NCBI GenBank assembly: GCA_937990185.1
Contig: CALKBI010000014.1
Coordinates: 1-51,586 of the forward strand
Length of the DNA stretch: 51,586 nucleotides
Direction of reading: 5' to 3'
Source of the DNA: an uncultured Neomegalonema sp.
GTDB taxonomy: Bacteria; Pseudomonadota; Alphaproteobacteria; Rhodobacterales; Rhodobacteraceae
Positions within the stretch are counted from its first letter, which is position 1, and every line of letters starts with the position of its first letter. A program made the translations under genes and the position numbers. Shown here piece after piece: positions 17,713 through 26,172 of the stretch. Below the pieces are notes generated by a model. The model searched no databases, was not told where the DNA came from, and saw only the letters and a list, made by a program, of their open reading frames with translations.

Positions 17713-17741
17713 TGCATCTTTGACTAAATTAGATTATTAGA
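17713..17741 (+). promoter_or_regulatory. Possible promoter of the ABC importer operon
   Basis: TTGCAT (17713-17718), 17-bp spacer, TATTAG (17736-17741). The last TTTACAAG repeat ends 6 bp upstream of the -35, a class-II-like activator position. Transcription from here would leave a leader of about 70 nt. Motif-only call. Confidence 0.3.
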
Positions 17742-17820
17742 AAGATATGTGCCGGTCGTGCATTGCTGTATTATGCACATCAGTCACACTTATAAGTCTT
17801 TGGGAGGATATGTAGAGACT

Positions 17821-19179
17821 ATGAGCCTTATCAAAAAAAATCTTGACCGTCGCGGCGTACTAAAAGGATCGGCTGCTGCTGGTCTTGCTGCTCCTATGTT
17901 TTTCAATGGTAGCGCTTGGGCTGATGGCCATGCATACCTGAATGCACCAAAAGGTAAGTCAGTTACCTTAGGTTTTAACGTCCCGCAAACCGGCGCTTAT
18001 GCTGATGAAGGTGCGGATGAACTTCGCGCGTACAAACTCGCTGTCAAGCACCTGAACGGTGAAGGCGACGGTGGCATGATGAATACCTTTAAGCCGTCGA
18101 ACCTGAAAGGTAACGGCGTTCTTGGTAAGAAAGTCGAATTCGTTACGGGCGATACGCAGACAAAATCTGATGCTGCACGTTCTTCCGCGAAGAAAATGAT
18201 CGAGGCTGATAAAGCCATCATGATCACCGGCGGTTCATCCTCGGGCGTTGCGATTGCTGTTCAGTCGCTTTGTCAGGAAGCTGGCGTTATCTTCATGGCT
18301 GGTCTGACGCACTCAAACGACACCACGGGTAAAGACAGACGCGCTAATGGCTTCCGCCACTTCTTCAACGGCTTTATGTCCGGTGCAGCACTGGCTCCAG
18401 TACTTGAAAACAACTACGGTAAAGACCGTAAAGCTTATCACCTGACAGCTGATTACACTTGGGGTTGGACTCAGGAACAGTCGATTGCTGATGCAACCGA
18501 ATCTAAAGGTTGGGAAACTGTTGAAAAAGTACGCACGCCGCTCGGCGCTGGCGACTTCTCGCAATACCTGACACCTGTTCTGAACTCTGGTGCTGACGTT
18601 TTGGTCCTGAACCACTACGGCAAAGATATGGTCAACTCGCTGACTCAAGCCGTTAAATTCGGTATGCGCGACAAGCAAGTGAACGGCAAAGACTTCACGA
18701 TTGTTGTTCCGCTTTACTCGCGTCTGATGGCGCAAGGTGCTGGCGAAAACGTTAAGGGCATCTTCGGCTCAACGAACTGGCACTGGTCGCTGACCGATGA
18801 TGGATCGAAAGCATTCGTCAAGTCCTTCGGTCAGGAATATGGCTTCCCGCCATCACAGGCAGCGCACACCTGTTACGTTCAGACGTTGCTCTATGCGAAC
18901 GCTGCTGAAACGGCTGGTACATTTAACCCATGTGGTATCGTTGAAGCGCTTGAAGACTTCGAATTCGACGGAATGGGTAACGGCCCAACGCTCTATCGCG
19001 GCGCTGACCACCAGTGCTTTAAGGACGTTCTGGTCGTGAAGGGTAATGAAAACCCAACCTCGAAATTCGACATCCTTGAAGTTGTTGAAGTGACACCTGC
19101 TGCTCAGGTCACATATGAGCCAGAGCATGAAATGTTCGCTGGTGGTGAACTTGGCGAGTGTAACTCTGGCGCAGCTTAA
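17821..19179 (+). CDS. ABC importer substrate-binding protein (branched-chain amino acid/urea/amide type)
   Basis: A periplasmic type-I binding protein (Peripla_BP_6 family) of 452 residues. The N-terminus has a Tat-like signal, DRRGVLKG, then a hydrophobic stretch and an Ala-rich cleavage region ending SAWA. Mature features include TLGFNVPQTGAYADEG and GGSSSGVAIAVQ. The ATG at 17821 is preceded by GGGAGG; an upstream GTG at 17749 would bury the signal and is rejected. It is the first gene of a five-gene importer. The ligand cannot be read from sequence; the linked ScfR and CrbS-like kinase point to short-chain carboxylates or amides as much as to amino acids. Confidence 0.9.
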   Translation: MSLIKKNLDRRGVLKGSAAAGLAAPMFFNGSAWADGHAYLNAPKGKSVTLGFNVPQTGAYADEGADELRAYKLAVKHLNGEGDGGMMNTFKPSNLKGNGVLGKKVEFVTGDTQTKSDAARSSAKKMIEADKAIMITGGSSSGVAIAVQSLCQEAGVIFMAGLTHSNDTTGKDRRANGFRHFFNGFMSGAALAPVLENNYGKDRKAYHLTADYTWGWTQEQSIADATESKGWETVEKVRTPLGAGDFSQYLTPVLNSGADVLVLNHYGKDMVNSLTQAVKFGMRDKQVNGKDFTIVVPLYSRLMAQGAGENVKGIFGSTNWHWSLTDDGSKAFVKSFGQEYGFPPSQAAHTCYVQTLLYANAAETAGTFNPCGIVEALEDFEFDGMGNGPTLYRGADHQCFKDVLVVKGNENPTSKFDILEVVEVTPAAQVTYEPEHEMFAGGELGECNSGAA

Positions 19180-19197
19180 TTTGCGTCTTTGATCTCG

Positions 19198-19226
19198 GGC
19201 CGACCTCTCGAAAGAGCGGGTCGGCC
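19198..19226 (+). terminator. Stem-loop after the binding-protein gene (attenuator or mRNA-stabilising hairpin)
   Basis: GGCCGACC (19198-19205) pairs with GGTCGGCC (19219-19226), and an inner TCTC/GAGA-type stem continues the helix around a CGAA-like tip. No strong T-run follows. Such a hairpin between binding-protein and permease genes commonly lowers downstream expression or protects the upstream mRNA. Confidence 0.65.
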
Positions 19227-19328
19227 TATCTTCGGATTTATGTTGTGAGAAACAACGTGATCCGGCGCAATGATTGCGCGATTATTACATACATTCCGTT
19301 GATTTAGATACGCGACAAAGGATGTGCC

Positions 19329-20354
19329 GTGGACGCCATTATTCTTCAGGTTTTGAACGGGCTGGAAAAGGGTGGAGCCTATGCGCTTATCGCACTCGGC
19401 CTGACATTAATTTTTGGCACGCTCGGCGTCGTGAACTTTGCTCATGGCGCGTTGTTTATGCTCGGAGCATTTTGTGCTGTCATTATGCGGTCTCTTCTGA
19501 CTTATGAAGTGGCAACAGGTGAAGTCGAGGCAACGGCTTGGGGAACAGAAGTTGCCGTTACAACGCCGTATGTGACGCAGCTTTTCGGAGAGTTTGGCAA
19601 TACGTTGATAGACTGGGCTGTGCCGGTTTCTATACTTTTGACCATACCGGTAATGCTGATCGTTGGTTTGGTGATGGAGCGCGGACTTATCCGTCACTTC
19701 TATAAGCGCCCGCACGCGGAACAGATTTTGGTGACCTTTGGTCTGGCGATTGTTCTGGCTGAGTTAATCAAGGCGCAATTCGGTGCAAATCCAATTCCTG
19801 TACCGGAGCCTGCAGCCCTTGGCGGTATGGCTGATTTCAGCGGGATATTCGGAAGCGAGCCGGGAACGATTACGTATCCGATGTGGCGCTTCGTTTATTT
19901 TCTCTTTTCGGCCTTCATCATTTTGATTGTCTTCTGTTTCTTGAAGTTCACAACATTCGGAATGGTCGTTCGTGCTGGTATGGAAGACCGTGAAACTGTC
20001 GGATTGCTCGGCATCAATATCGGCAAGCGTTTTACCTTTATGTTTGCAATATCAGCCATGATCGCCGGACTTGCCGGAGCGATGTATACACCGATCATCT
20101 CACCCGATTATAACATCGGAATGGAGTTTCTTGTGCTTAGCTTCGTCGTTGTGGTCGTTGGCGGCATGGGCAGTCTCGGCGGGGCTGTGTCCGCTGGTTT
20201 TCTTCTCGGATTGCTTCAATCGTTCTCGGCGATGAACGAGGTCAAGGCGATTATACCTGGCATTGACCAAATCATTATTTATCTGGTCGCAATTATTGTG
20301 CTGTTGGTTCGGCCTCGCGGCTTGATGGGCCGTAAAGGCGTGATGGAGACTTAA
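19329..20354 (+). CDS. ABC importer permease, LivH-type
   Basis: Inner-membrane permease of 341 residues with about eight hydrophobic segments. The start VDAIILQVLNGLEKGGAYALIALGLTLIFGTLGVVNFAHGA-like region is characteristic of LivH/UrtB/BraD permeases. The start is GTG at 19329, seven bases after AAAGGA; no in-frame ATG fits better. It carries a longer periplasmic insertion after residue 55 than classical LivH. It follows the binding-protein gene after a stem-loop and precedes the second permease by 3 bp. Confidence 0.93.
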   Translation: MDAIILQVLNGLEKGGAYALIALGLTLIFGTLGVVNFAHGALFMLGAFCAVIMRSLLTYEVATGEVEATAWGTEVAVTTPYVTQLFGEFGNTLIDWAVPVSILLTIPVMLIVGLVMERGLIRHFYKRPHAEQILVTFGLAIVLAELIKAQFGANPIPVPEPAALGGMADFSGIFGSEPGTITYPMWRFVYFLFSAFIILIVFCFLKFTTFGMVVRAGMEDRETVGLLGINIGKRFTFMFAISAMIAGLAGAMYTPIISPDYNIGMEFLVLSFVVVVVGGMGSLGGAVSAGFLLGLLQSFSAMNEVKAIIPGIDQIIIYLVAIIVLLVRPRGLMGRKGVMET

Positions 20355-20357
20355 ACC

Positions 20358-21557
20358 ATGAAAATTCTCACGCATCCGACATCTAGTGTTGATAGCACAA
20401 TGATGTTTATCTTTGTCGCAGCAGTTTTGACCATGCCTATCTGGTTGACCCCGATTGGCGCTGCTTACCCAGATTTGATGCAGCGGTTCGTAATCTTCGG
20501 ATTGTTCGCGACCGGCTTCAATATTCTGTTCGGTTTGACGGGTTATCTCTCTTTTGGCCATGCCGCGTTCTTGGGCATCGGGTCTTACACGGCGGTATGG
20601 AGCTTTAAGCTGCTGGGCATGAATCCTATTCCTGCGGCCATCTTTGCGGTGACTGTCAGTGGCGTGTTCGCCCTTGTTATTGGTTATATTTCACTGCGCC
20701 GGTCAGGGATTTACTTCTCGATCCTGACACTGGCCTTTGCGCAAATGTGCTACGCGATTGCCTATTCCGACCTGATCGGAAAGTTTCTTGGCATCAACTT
20801 GACCAATGGTGAGACCGGTCTGCGCGTTCTTGCTGACGATCCACGCATGTTGGATGGCGTGCTGACCAGCGGCATTGATACCAGTGCGTTGACTGTCAAT
20901 CTTTTCGGTCTTGATCTGACGCATACATGGGTGTGGAACGGCTTTCAGTTTAATGCAGGTTTTTACTTCTGCGCCTTTGTCTTGATCATTGCATCTTATA
21001 TAGCGATGCGAATTTTCCGCTCACCTTTTGGCTTGATGTTGAAAGCGGTAAAGACGAACCAAAACCGGCTTAACTATACCGGCGTCAATACAAAGCCATA
21101 CACATTGGCAGCATTCGTGATTTCAGGAATGTATGCCGGGCTTGCGGGCGCGCTTCTTTGTATTACTGATCCGCTTGCGGGTGCAGAGCGGATGCAATGG
21201 ACGGCTTCTGGTGAGGTTGTTTTGATGGTGATCTTAGGCGGTATGGGAACGCTGATGGGTCCAATGCTCGGTGCAGGGATTATCAAGTTTTCCGAACAAA
21301 AGTTCTCAACATGGGGTAAGCCGGAATTGCATGAGTTTCTTGCGTTTATTCCCGATGGTATCCGTGACACGGTAGTATCAGTCGCAAGTCTCTTCGTCGG
21401 GTCCGGATGGCACCTGACCCTTGGTCTTGTTTTCATGTTGATCGTGATCTTTCTTCCGGGTGGCATTGTTGAGGGTGGCCGCCGGATACTCATGATTGTC
21501 ACTGGCAGCAACCGACGCAATCGGCAGATTCAAGCAGCCGCGCAAGCGGCGGAGTAG
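20358..21557 (+). CDS. ABC importer permease, LivM-type
   Basis: Second inner-membrane permease, 399 residues, about ten hydrophobic segments. [19 protein letters not shown] and the coupling-helix region [23 protein letters not shown] match LivM/UrtC-type proteins. It has a larger loop around residues 145-185 ([15 protein letters not shown]) also seen in urea/amide-type permeases. It starts 3 bp after the first permease and ends 9 bp before the ATPase gene. Confidence 0.93.
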   Translation: MKILTHPTSSVDSTMMFIFVAAVLTMPIWLTPIGAAYPDLMQRFVIFGLFATGFNILFGLTGYLSFGHAAFLGIGSYTAVWSFKLLGMNPIPAAIFAVTVSGVFALVIGYISLRRSGIYFSILTLAFAQMCYAIAYSDLIGKFLGINLTNGETGLRVLADDPRMLDGVLTSGIDTSALTVNLFGLDLTHTWVWNGFQFNAGFYFCAFVLIIASYIAMRIFRSPFGLMLKAVKTNQNRLNYTGVNTKPYTLAAFVISGMYAGLAGALLCITDPLAGAERMQWTASGEVVLMVILGGMGTLMGPMLGAGIIKFSEQKFSTWGKPELHEFLAFIPDGIRDTVVSVASLFVGSGWHLTLGLVFMLIVIFLPGGIVEGGRRILMIVTGSNRRNRQIQAAAQAAE

Positions 21558-21566
21558 GGCGGGACA

Positions 21567-22328
21567 ATGGCTATTCTTCAAGTTCGAAACGTTAATAAAC
21601 GCTTCGGAGGATTACAGGCGCTTGACGATGTAAACCTCTCGGTTGAGCAAGGCACGATCCATGCGATTATCGGACCGAATGGTGCGGGTAAATCAACATT
21701 GCTTAATTGCTTTGTTGGACGTCTGACACCTGACACCGGCAGCGTGATGTTTAACGGCAAATCTTTGCTCGAAATCTCGCCTCACGAAATCAATCAAGCA
21801 GGCGTCTCACGGGTGTTTCAAACACCAGAGATTTTCACTGATCTGACAATTCTAGAGAATGTCATGATCCCGACTTTTGCGCACCGGGATGGCTCTTTCA
21901 AAGTCAATTGGTGGCCTCGGGTCGATAAAGAAGCCCAGACTCGCGATCATGCAATGAGTGTCCTCGACGAGATTGGTCTTGCTGACAAAAAAGATATCGT
22001 CGCTTCGGCTCTTTCACGTGGTGACAAACGCCGCTTGGAAATGGCGATGTGTTTGGCCCAAGACCCAAAGCTCTTGTTACTTGATGAGCCAACGGCGGGT
22101 ATGTCCCGTGCCGACACCAACGCCACAATTGATCTGCTAAAACGCATTGGGAAGTCGCGCGGTATTACAAAAGTTATTATTGAGCATGACATGCATGTCG
22201 TCTTTTCGCTTGCCGATAAGATTGCTGTATTGGCGCAGGGCGCCGTCATTGCTGAAGATTTACCAGAAAATATTAAGACCGACCCGCGCGTTAAAGAAGC
22301 GTATCTCGGTGAGGAAGCTGTAGCATGA
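21567..22328 (+). CDS. ABC importer ATPase, LivG/UrtD-type
   Basis: A 253-residue cytoplasmic ATPase. Walker A is GPNGAGKS near residue 37, the Q-loop lies in VFQTPEIF, Walker B is LLLLDEPTAGMS, and the switch His is in IIEHDMHVVF. The signature is LSRGDKRRLE rather than LSGGQ, the GD-type signature also used by UrtD and related LivG proteins, so this is not a defect. It overlaps the second ATPase by 4 bp. Confidence 0.94.
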   Translation: MAILQVRNVNKRFGGLQALDDVNLSVEQGTIHAIIGPNGAGKSTLLNCFVGRLTPDTGSVMFNGKSLLEISPHEINQAGVSRVFQTPEIFTDLTILENVMIPTFAHRDGSFKVNWWPRVDKEAQTRDHAMSVLDEIGLADKKDIVASALSRGDKRRLEMAMCLAQDPKLLLLDEPTAGMSRADTNATIDLLKRIGKSRGITKVIIEHDMHVVFSLADKIAVLAQGAVIAEDLPENIKTDPRVKEAYLGEEAVA

Positions 22329-23086
22329 CCGATACCGCACAAGCATCCGCTTGGAATGACAGCGCACAGGTACAGGGCACGACTGAATTCTTTGAAGCAA
22401 AAGACATCAATGCTTATTACGGTCAAAGTTGGATCGTTCAAGGTGTTAGCCTCAAAGTACGACGGGGCGAAGTTCTCGCGCTTTTAGGCCGTAATGGTGC
22501 GGGCAAGACGTCAACTTTGCGAAGTATTGCGCAAATTGGCGAACCGGAACTTCATTCGGGTGAGATCTGGCTTGATGGCGCTGCGCTCCACACAATGGAA
22601 TCCCACGAAGCCGCCGTCGCGGGGGTTGGTCTTGTCCCTGAAGATCGGCGTATTATTCCTGGCCTGACAGTTCACGAAAACCTTGAGCTTGCTCAAATCG
22701 TTGAGCCGAAAGGTTGGCCTATTGAACTTCTATACGAGCGTTTTCCGCGTTTGGCTGAACGCCGCAAACAAGAAGCAACCACGATGTCGGGCGGCGAACA
22801 GCAAATGCTCGCCGTAGCGCGAGCCATGGCCCGTGATGTAAAGCTGTTGCTCCTTGATGAGCCGTATGAAGGTCTTGCGCCTGTTATCGTTCAGGAAATC
22901 GAGCGTATTGTTCGCGAGATCAAAGAGGCAGGAATCACAACGATTATTGTCGAGCAAAACGCAGTCGCTGCGTTGAAATTGGCGGATCGTGCTGCGATTC
23001 TTGATACGGGCCAAATCGTCTATGATGGATCAGCGCAGGAAGTCCTCGACAATGTTGAACTTCGCGAGAAATATCTCGCGATCTGA
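22325..23086 (+). CDS. ABC importer ATPase, LivF/UrtE-type
   Basis: A 253-residue partner ATPase. Walker A is GRNGAGKT near residue 58, the signature is MSGGEQQMLAVARA, Walker B is LLLLDEPYEGLAP, and the switch His position is IIVEQNA, with Gln replacing His as in LivF. About 23 extra N-terminal residues precede the usual start. It overlaps the LivG-type gene by 4 bp, so translation is coupled, and it closes the importer operon. Confidence 0.94.
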   Translation: MTDTAQASAWNDSAQVQGTTEFFEAKDINAYYGQSWIVQGVSLKVRRGEVLALLGRNGAGKTSTLRSIAQIGEPELHSGEIWLDGAALHTMESHEAAVAGVGLVPEDRRIIPGLTVHENLELAQIVEPKGWPIELLYERFPRLAERRKQEATTMSGGEQQMLAVARAMARDVKLLLLDEPYEGLAPVIVQEIERIVREIKEAGITTIIVEQNAVAALKLADRAAILDTGQIVYDGSAQEVLDNVELREKYLAI

Positions 23087-23143
23087 CATCTCGGATTAGA
23101 TGATGTTAAAGAGTATGCATCTTACGATGAGGAGATGCATCTC

Positions 23144-23518
23144 ATGATCGACATAAAGCCGCCAGTGCCGATCTTTCGGAGCTTTGATGAATCAATGACC
23201 CGGGATTTTTATCTCGGGTTTTTGGGTTTTGAAATCACTTTTGAACATCGGTTCGGCACGGACGCTCCTTTATATATGGGCGTTAAACGTGCGGGGTGTG
23301 AAATTCATCTCTCTGAACATTTCGGTGATGCTATACCCGGCAGTGCTGTTCGCATAGAAGTTGATGATGTGGATGCTTATTGTGCTGAGGTAAAAGCGAA
23401 GAATTACCGATTTGCAGCGCCCAACTTACAGGATCAAGAATGGGGATGGCGAGAGATGACGGTAAAAGACCCATCCGGCAATCGTCTCGTATTTTGTTCA
23501 CCGCTACATCATGGCTGA
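23144..23518 (+). CDS. Glyoxalase/bleomycin-resistance-fold protein
   Basis: A 124-residue single-domain VOC-superfamily protein. PVPIFRSFDESMTRDFYLGFLGF and the late VKDPSGNRLVFCSP are the two beta-alpha-beta-beta-beta halves. It resembles bleomycin-resistance-like proteins more than glyoxalase I; the substrate is unknown. AGGAG at 23130-23134 abuts an ATG at 23135 but stands 9 nt from the ATG at 23144, so the second start is chosen. It overlaps the LysR gene by 8 bp, hinting that they are made together. Confidence 0.85.
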   Translation: MIDIKPPVPIFRSFDESMTRDFYLGFLGFEITFEHRFGTDAPLYMGVKRAGCEIHLSEHFGDAIPGSAVRIEVDDVDAYCAEVKAKNYRFAAPNLQDQEWGWREMTVKDPSGNRLVFCSPLHHG

Positions 23519-24398
23519 TTTACGTGATATGGAGCTGATTGCCGCCTTAGCGCGGCACAAGCATTTTGCTCGCGCAGCGGAAGAGTGCGGCATTTCCCAA
23601 CCTGCGTTCTCAGCACGCATTCGAAATTTTGAGACGACCCTCGGGGTTCCGATGGTCAAGCGGGGAAACCGATTTTTAGGTTTTACGCCCGAAGGTGAAA
23701 TCGTTCTGAAATGGGCGCGTCGCATGATCCTTGATGCGGATGGGATGCGGCAAGAGGTTCAATCGGCTAAGGGCGCATTGGTTGGTCGATTAAGTATCGG
23801 AGCTGTGCCGACGGCTTTGACCTTTGCGGCAGGCGTTCCTGCACAAATACACAAACAACATCCGGGCTTGGCAATGCGCCTTCTCTCGATGTCGTCCTCA
23901 GATATTATTCGCGGCATTGAAGATTTCACGCTCGACGCCGGAATTACTTATCTGGATGATCGTACGTTGGGTTCGCTGAAGACTGTTCCGCTATATGATG
24001 AGCAGTATGTCCTCCTCGTTCCACCAGCGCTTGCGCCCCGTCAATCAGGCACAGTGACATGGCGAGAGGCAGCAGATTTACCTCTCTGTTTATTAACGTC
24101 AAATATGCGGAATCGACAAATCGTCGATGAGATATTTGCGAGCGTTGGTGCATCACCAAAACCGATTATGGAAACGAACGCTTTTGTTGCGGCGTTGACT
24201 CAGGTGGCTAGAGGAGCGCTGGCAACAATTGCCCCGGAACTTTTGGCTGATACCCTACCGATTGCTGAGGGATCAGTCCGCTTACGCCTTGTTGAACCAC
24301 AGGCAACGCGCTCGATTGGCCTCGTTATGGCGGACCGCGATCCACAACCTCCGGCATTTAAAGCATTTTCGGACGTTATCCAAAAAATAGCACGATAA
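23511..24398 (+). CDS. LysR-family transcriptional regulator, probable formate dehydrogenase regulator
   Basis: A 295-residue regulator with an N-terminal winged helix-turn-helix (MELIAALARHKHFARAAEECGISQPAFS, residues 7-34) and a LysR effector domain (LSIGAVPTALTFAAG onward). It lies 90 bp upstream of, and in the same direction as, the formate dehydrogenase genes. LysR genes precede fds operons in other bacteria, so regulation of that operon is the natural guess. Translation is probably coupled to the glyoxalase-fold gene through the 8-bp overlap. Confidence 0.9.
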   Translation: MADLRDMELIAALARHKHFARAAEECGISQPAFSARIRNFETTLGVPMVKRGNRFLGFTPEGEIVLKWARRMILDADGMRQEVQSAKGALVGRLSIGAVPTALTFAAGVPAQIHKQHPGLAMRLLSMSSSDIIRGIEDFTLDAGITYLDDRTLGSLKTVPLYDEQYVLLVPPALAPRQSGTVTWREAADLPLCLLTSNMRNRQIVDEIFASVGASPKPIMETNAFVAALTQVARGALATIAPELLADTLPIAEGSVRLRLVEPQATRSIGLVMADRDPQPPAFKAFSDVIQKIAR

Positions 24399-24450
24399 CC
24401 TGTGCCTAATGCGCCATCGCGAATCTGAATTTGCAGCGAGACACTCCGTT

Positions 24451-24470
24451 CTGTCATTTTCGCGCGACAG
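24451..24470 (+). promoter_or_regulatory. Possible LysR-type operator before the formate dehydrogenase genes
   Basis: Inverted arms CTGTC (24451-24455) and GACAG (24466-24470) with a 10-bp centre lie within the 90-bp gap before fdsGB. The size suits a LysR-type site, but the arms are short. Confidence 0.3.
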
Positions 24471-24488
24471 ATTATGCGGAGATGAACT

Positions 24489-26171
24489 ATGCCGTTGGAT
24501 GACACAGGTGTTTGGAAAAAGGGCAAAGGCAAGGGCCGCCCAACCCCTAAAGGGCGTCAGGTAGATGCCGCTGCGCTGGCTGAAATAAAAGACCTGCTGG
24601 GCGATCAACCGCGTCGCCGCGATCTGCTGATCGAATTTCTACATAAAATCCAAGATAAATATGGCCACCTCTCGGCGGCACATCTGGCGGCATTGGCCGA
24701 CGAGATGCGGATGGCGATGGCCGAGGTTTACGAAGTTGCCACGTTCTACGCCCATTTCGATGTCGTGAAAGAAGGCGAAACGCCGCCGCCTGCTTTGACC
24801 ATCCGTGTTTGCGATTCTCTGTCTTGTGAACTGGCTGGAGCGCAGCAATTAAAGGCAGCGCTCGAAGACGGGCTTGATCCTACCGAAGTCCGTGTGCTTC
24901 GCGCGCCTTGCATGGGCCGCTGTGATATTGCACCGGTCCTCGAGCTTGGCCATGCACATATCGACAATGCCACACCGGAAAAAGTAAAGGCGGCAATTGC
25001 GGCGGGCCATACCCATGCGATTATCCCGGACTATCAAGCCTATGACGATTATGTCGCCAAAGGGGGCTATGAGACGCTGAAAGCGTTGCGCGGCGGATCG
25101 AAAACGCCCGATCAAGTGCAAGACGAAGTGTTGTCCTCCGGCTTGCGCGGCATGGGTGGCGCCGGGTTCCCGTCGGGTAAGAAGTGGTCCTTCGTTCGTG
25201 CCGAAGCCGGACCGCGTTATCTTGCAGTCAACGGGGATGAAGGCGAGCCGGGAACTTTCAAAGATCGCTATTTCTTGGAACGTGAGCCGCATACCTTCCT
25301 TGAAGGCATGTTAATCGCGGCATGGGCGGTTGAGGCGGAAACGGCCTTTATCTACATGCGTGATGAATACCCTGCGATTCTTCATATTCTTGCTAATGAG
25401 ATTGCTAAACTCGAAGCCGCCGGGATTGTCGAGCCGGGATATATTGATCTGCGCCGGGGCGCGGGTGCGTATATCTGCGGTGAAGAAAGCGCGATGATCG
25501 AAAGTATCGAAGGTAAACGCGGCCTGCCTCGTCATCGCCCTCCTTACGTGGCGCAAGTCGGCGTCTTTGATCGTCCCACGCTGGTCCATAACATTGAGAC
25601 ATTGCACTGGGTATGCCGCATCGCGCGCGAAGGCGCAGCGTGCTTTGGCGACCATGGCGTGAATGACCGCAAGGGTCTGAGATCTTATTCGATGTCGGGC
25701 CGTGTGAAAGAACCGGGCGTAAAAATTCTACCTGCCGGGTCAACAATCATGGATTTGATCGAAGCATCCGGGGGTATGTCAGAAGGTGAGTTTTACGCTT
25801 ATCAACCCGGTGGCCCATCCGCTGGTTTGCTGCCTGCGAGCATGGACGATATCCCGCTCGATTTTGATACATTGCAACCGCATGGATCATTTATAGGCTC
25901 GGCGGCAGTGGTGGTTCTGTCCGATAAAGACCGCGCCCGCGATGCCGCGCTGAACATGCTGCGTTTCTTTGAAGATGAAAGCTGCGGTCAATGCACGCCC
26001 TGCCGCGTCGGTTGCGAGAAAGCCGTCAAGCTGATGGAACAGGATAAATGGGACAGCGCTTTGCTGACCGACCTTTGCGAGACAATGGTCGACGCCTCGA
26101 TCTGTGGTCTCGGCCAAGCCGCACCAAACCCGATTTTACTAACGATGAAGCATTTTCCGGAGGAGATTTAA
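24489..26171 (+). CDS. fdsB: NAD-dependent formate dehydrogenase, fused gamma-beta subunit (FdsG-FdsB; NuoE-NuoF-like)
   Basis: A 560-residue diaphorase subunit that passes electrons from the molybdenum subunit to NAD+. The N-terminal NuoE-like part binds a [2Fe-2S] cluster with C108, C113, C141 and C145. The NuoF-like part begins near residue 215 with GMGGAGFPSGKKW (FMN), continues with GAYICGEESA (NADH site) and ends with SCGQCTPCRVGC ([4Fe-4S]). In Rhodobacter capsulatus FdsG and FdsB are separate; here they are one chain. Start ATG at 24489 with GGAG 7 nt upstream. The alpha subunit follows after 1 bp, so this is not complex I. Confidence 0.93.
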   Translation: MPLDDTGVWKKGKGKGRPTPKGRQVDAAALAEIKDLLGDQPRRRDLLIEFLHKIQDKYGHLSAAHLAALADEMRMAMAEVYEVATFYAHFDVVKEGETPPPALTIRVCDSLSCELAGAQQLKAALEDGLDPTEVRVLRAPCMGRCDIAPVLELGHAHIDNATPEKVKAAIAAGHTHAIIPDYQAYDDYVAKGGYETLKALRGGSKTPDQVQDEVLSSGLRGMGGAGFPSGKKWSFVRAEAGPRYLAVNGDEGEPGTFKDRYFLEREPHTFLEGMLIAAWAVEAETAFIYMRDEYPAILHILANEIAKLEAAGIVEPGYIDLRRGAGAYICGEESAMIESIEGKRGLPRHRPPYVAQVGVFDRPTLVHNIETLHWVCRIAREGAACFGDHGVNDRKGLRSYSMSGRVKEPGVKILPAGSTIMDLIEASGGMSEGEFYAYQPGGPSAGLLPASMDDIPLDFDTLQPHGSFIGSAAVVVLSDKDRARDAALNMLRFFEDESCGQCTPCRVGCEKAVKLMEQDKWDSALLTDLCETMVDASICGLGQAAPNPILLTMKHFPEEI

Positions 26172-26172
26172 T

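Noticed and set aside
17749..17820. Upstream GTG start for the ABC binding protein
   Set aside because: It would place 24 Cys/His-rich residues before a good Tat-like signal; GGGAGG fits the ATG at 17821.
22011..22028. CTTTCACGTGGTGAC in the LivG-type ATPase gene as a parS site
   Set aside because: Too many mismatches to the 16-bp consensus and far from the cluster.
24489..26171. Complex I subunits NuoE/NuoF
   Set aside because: The gene is fused, lies outside any nuo operon and is followed 1 bp later by a molybdenum formate dehydrogenase alpha subunit.
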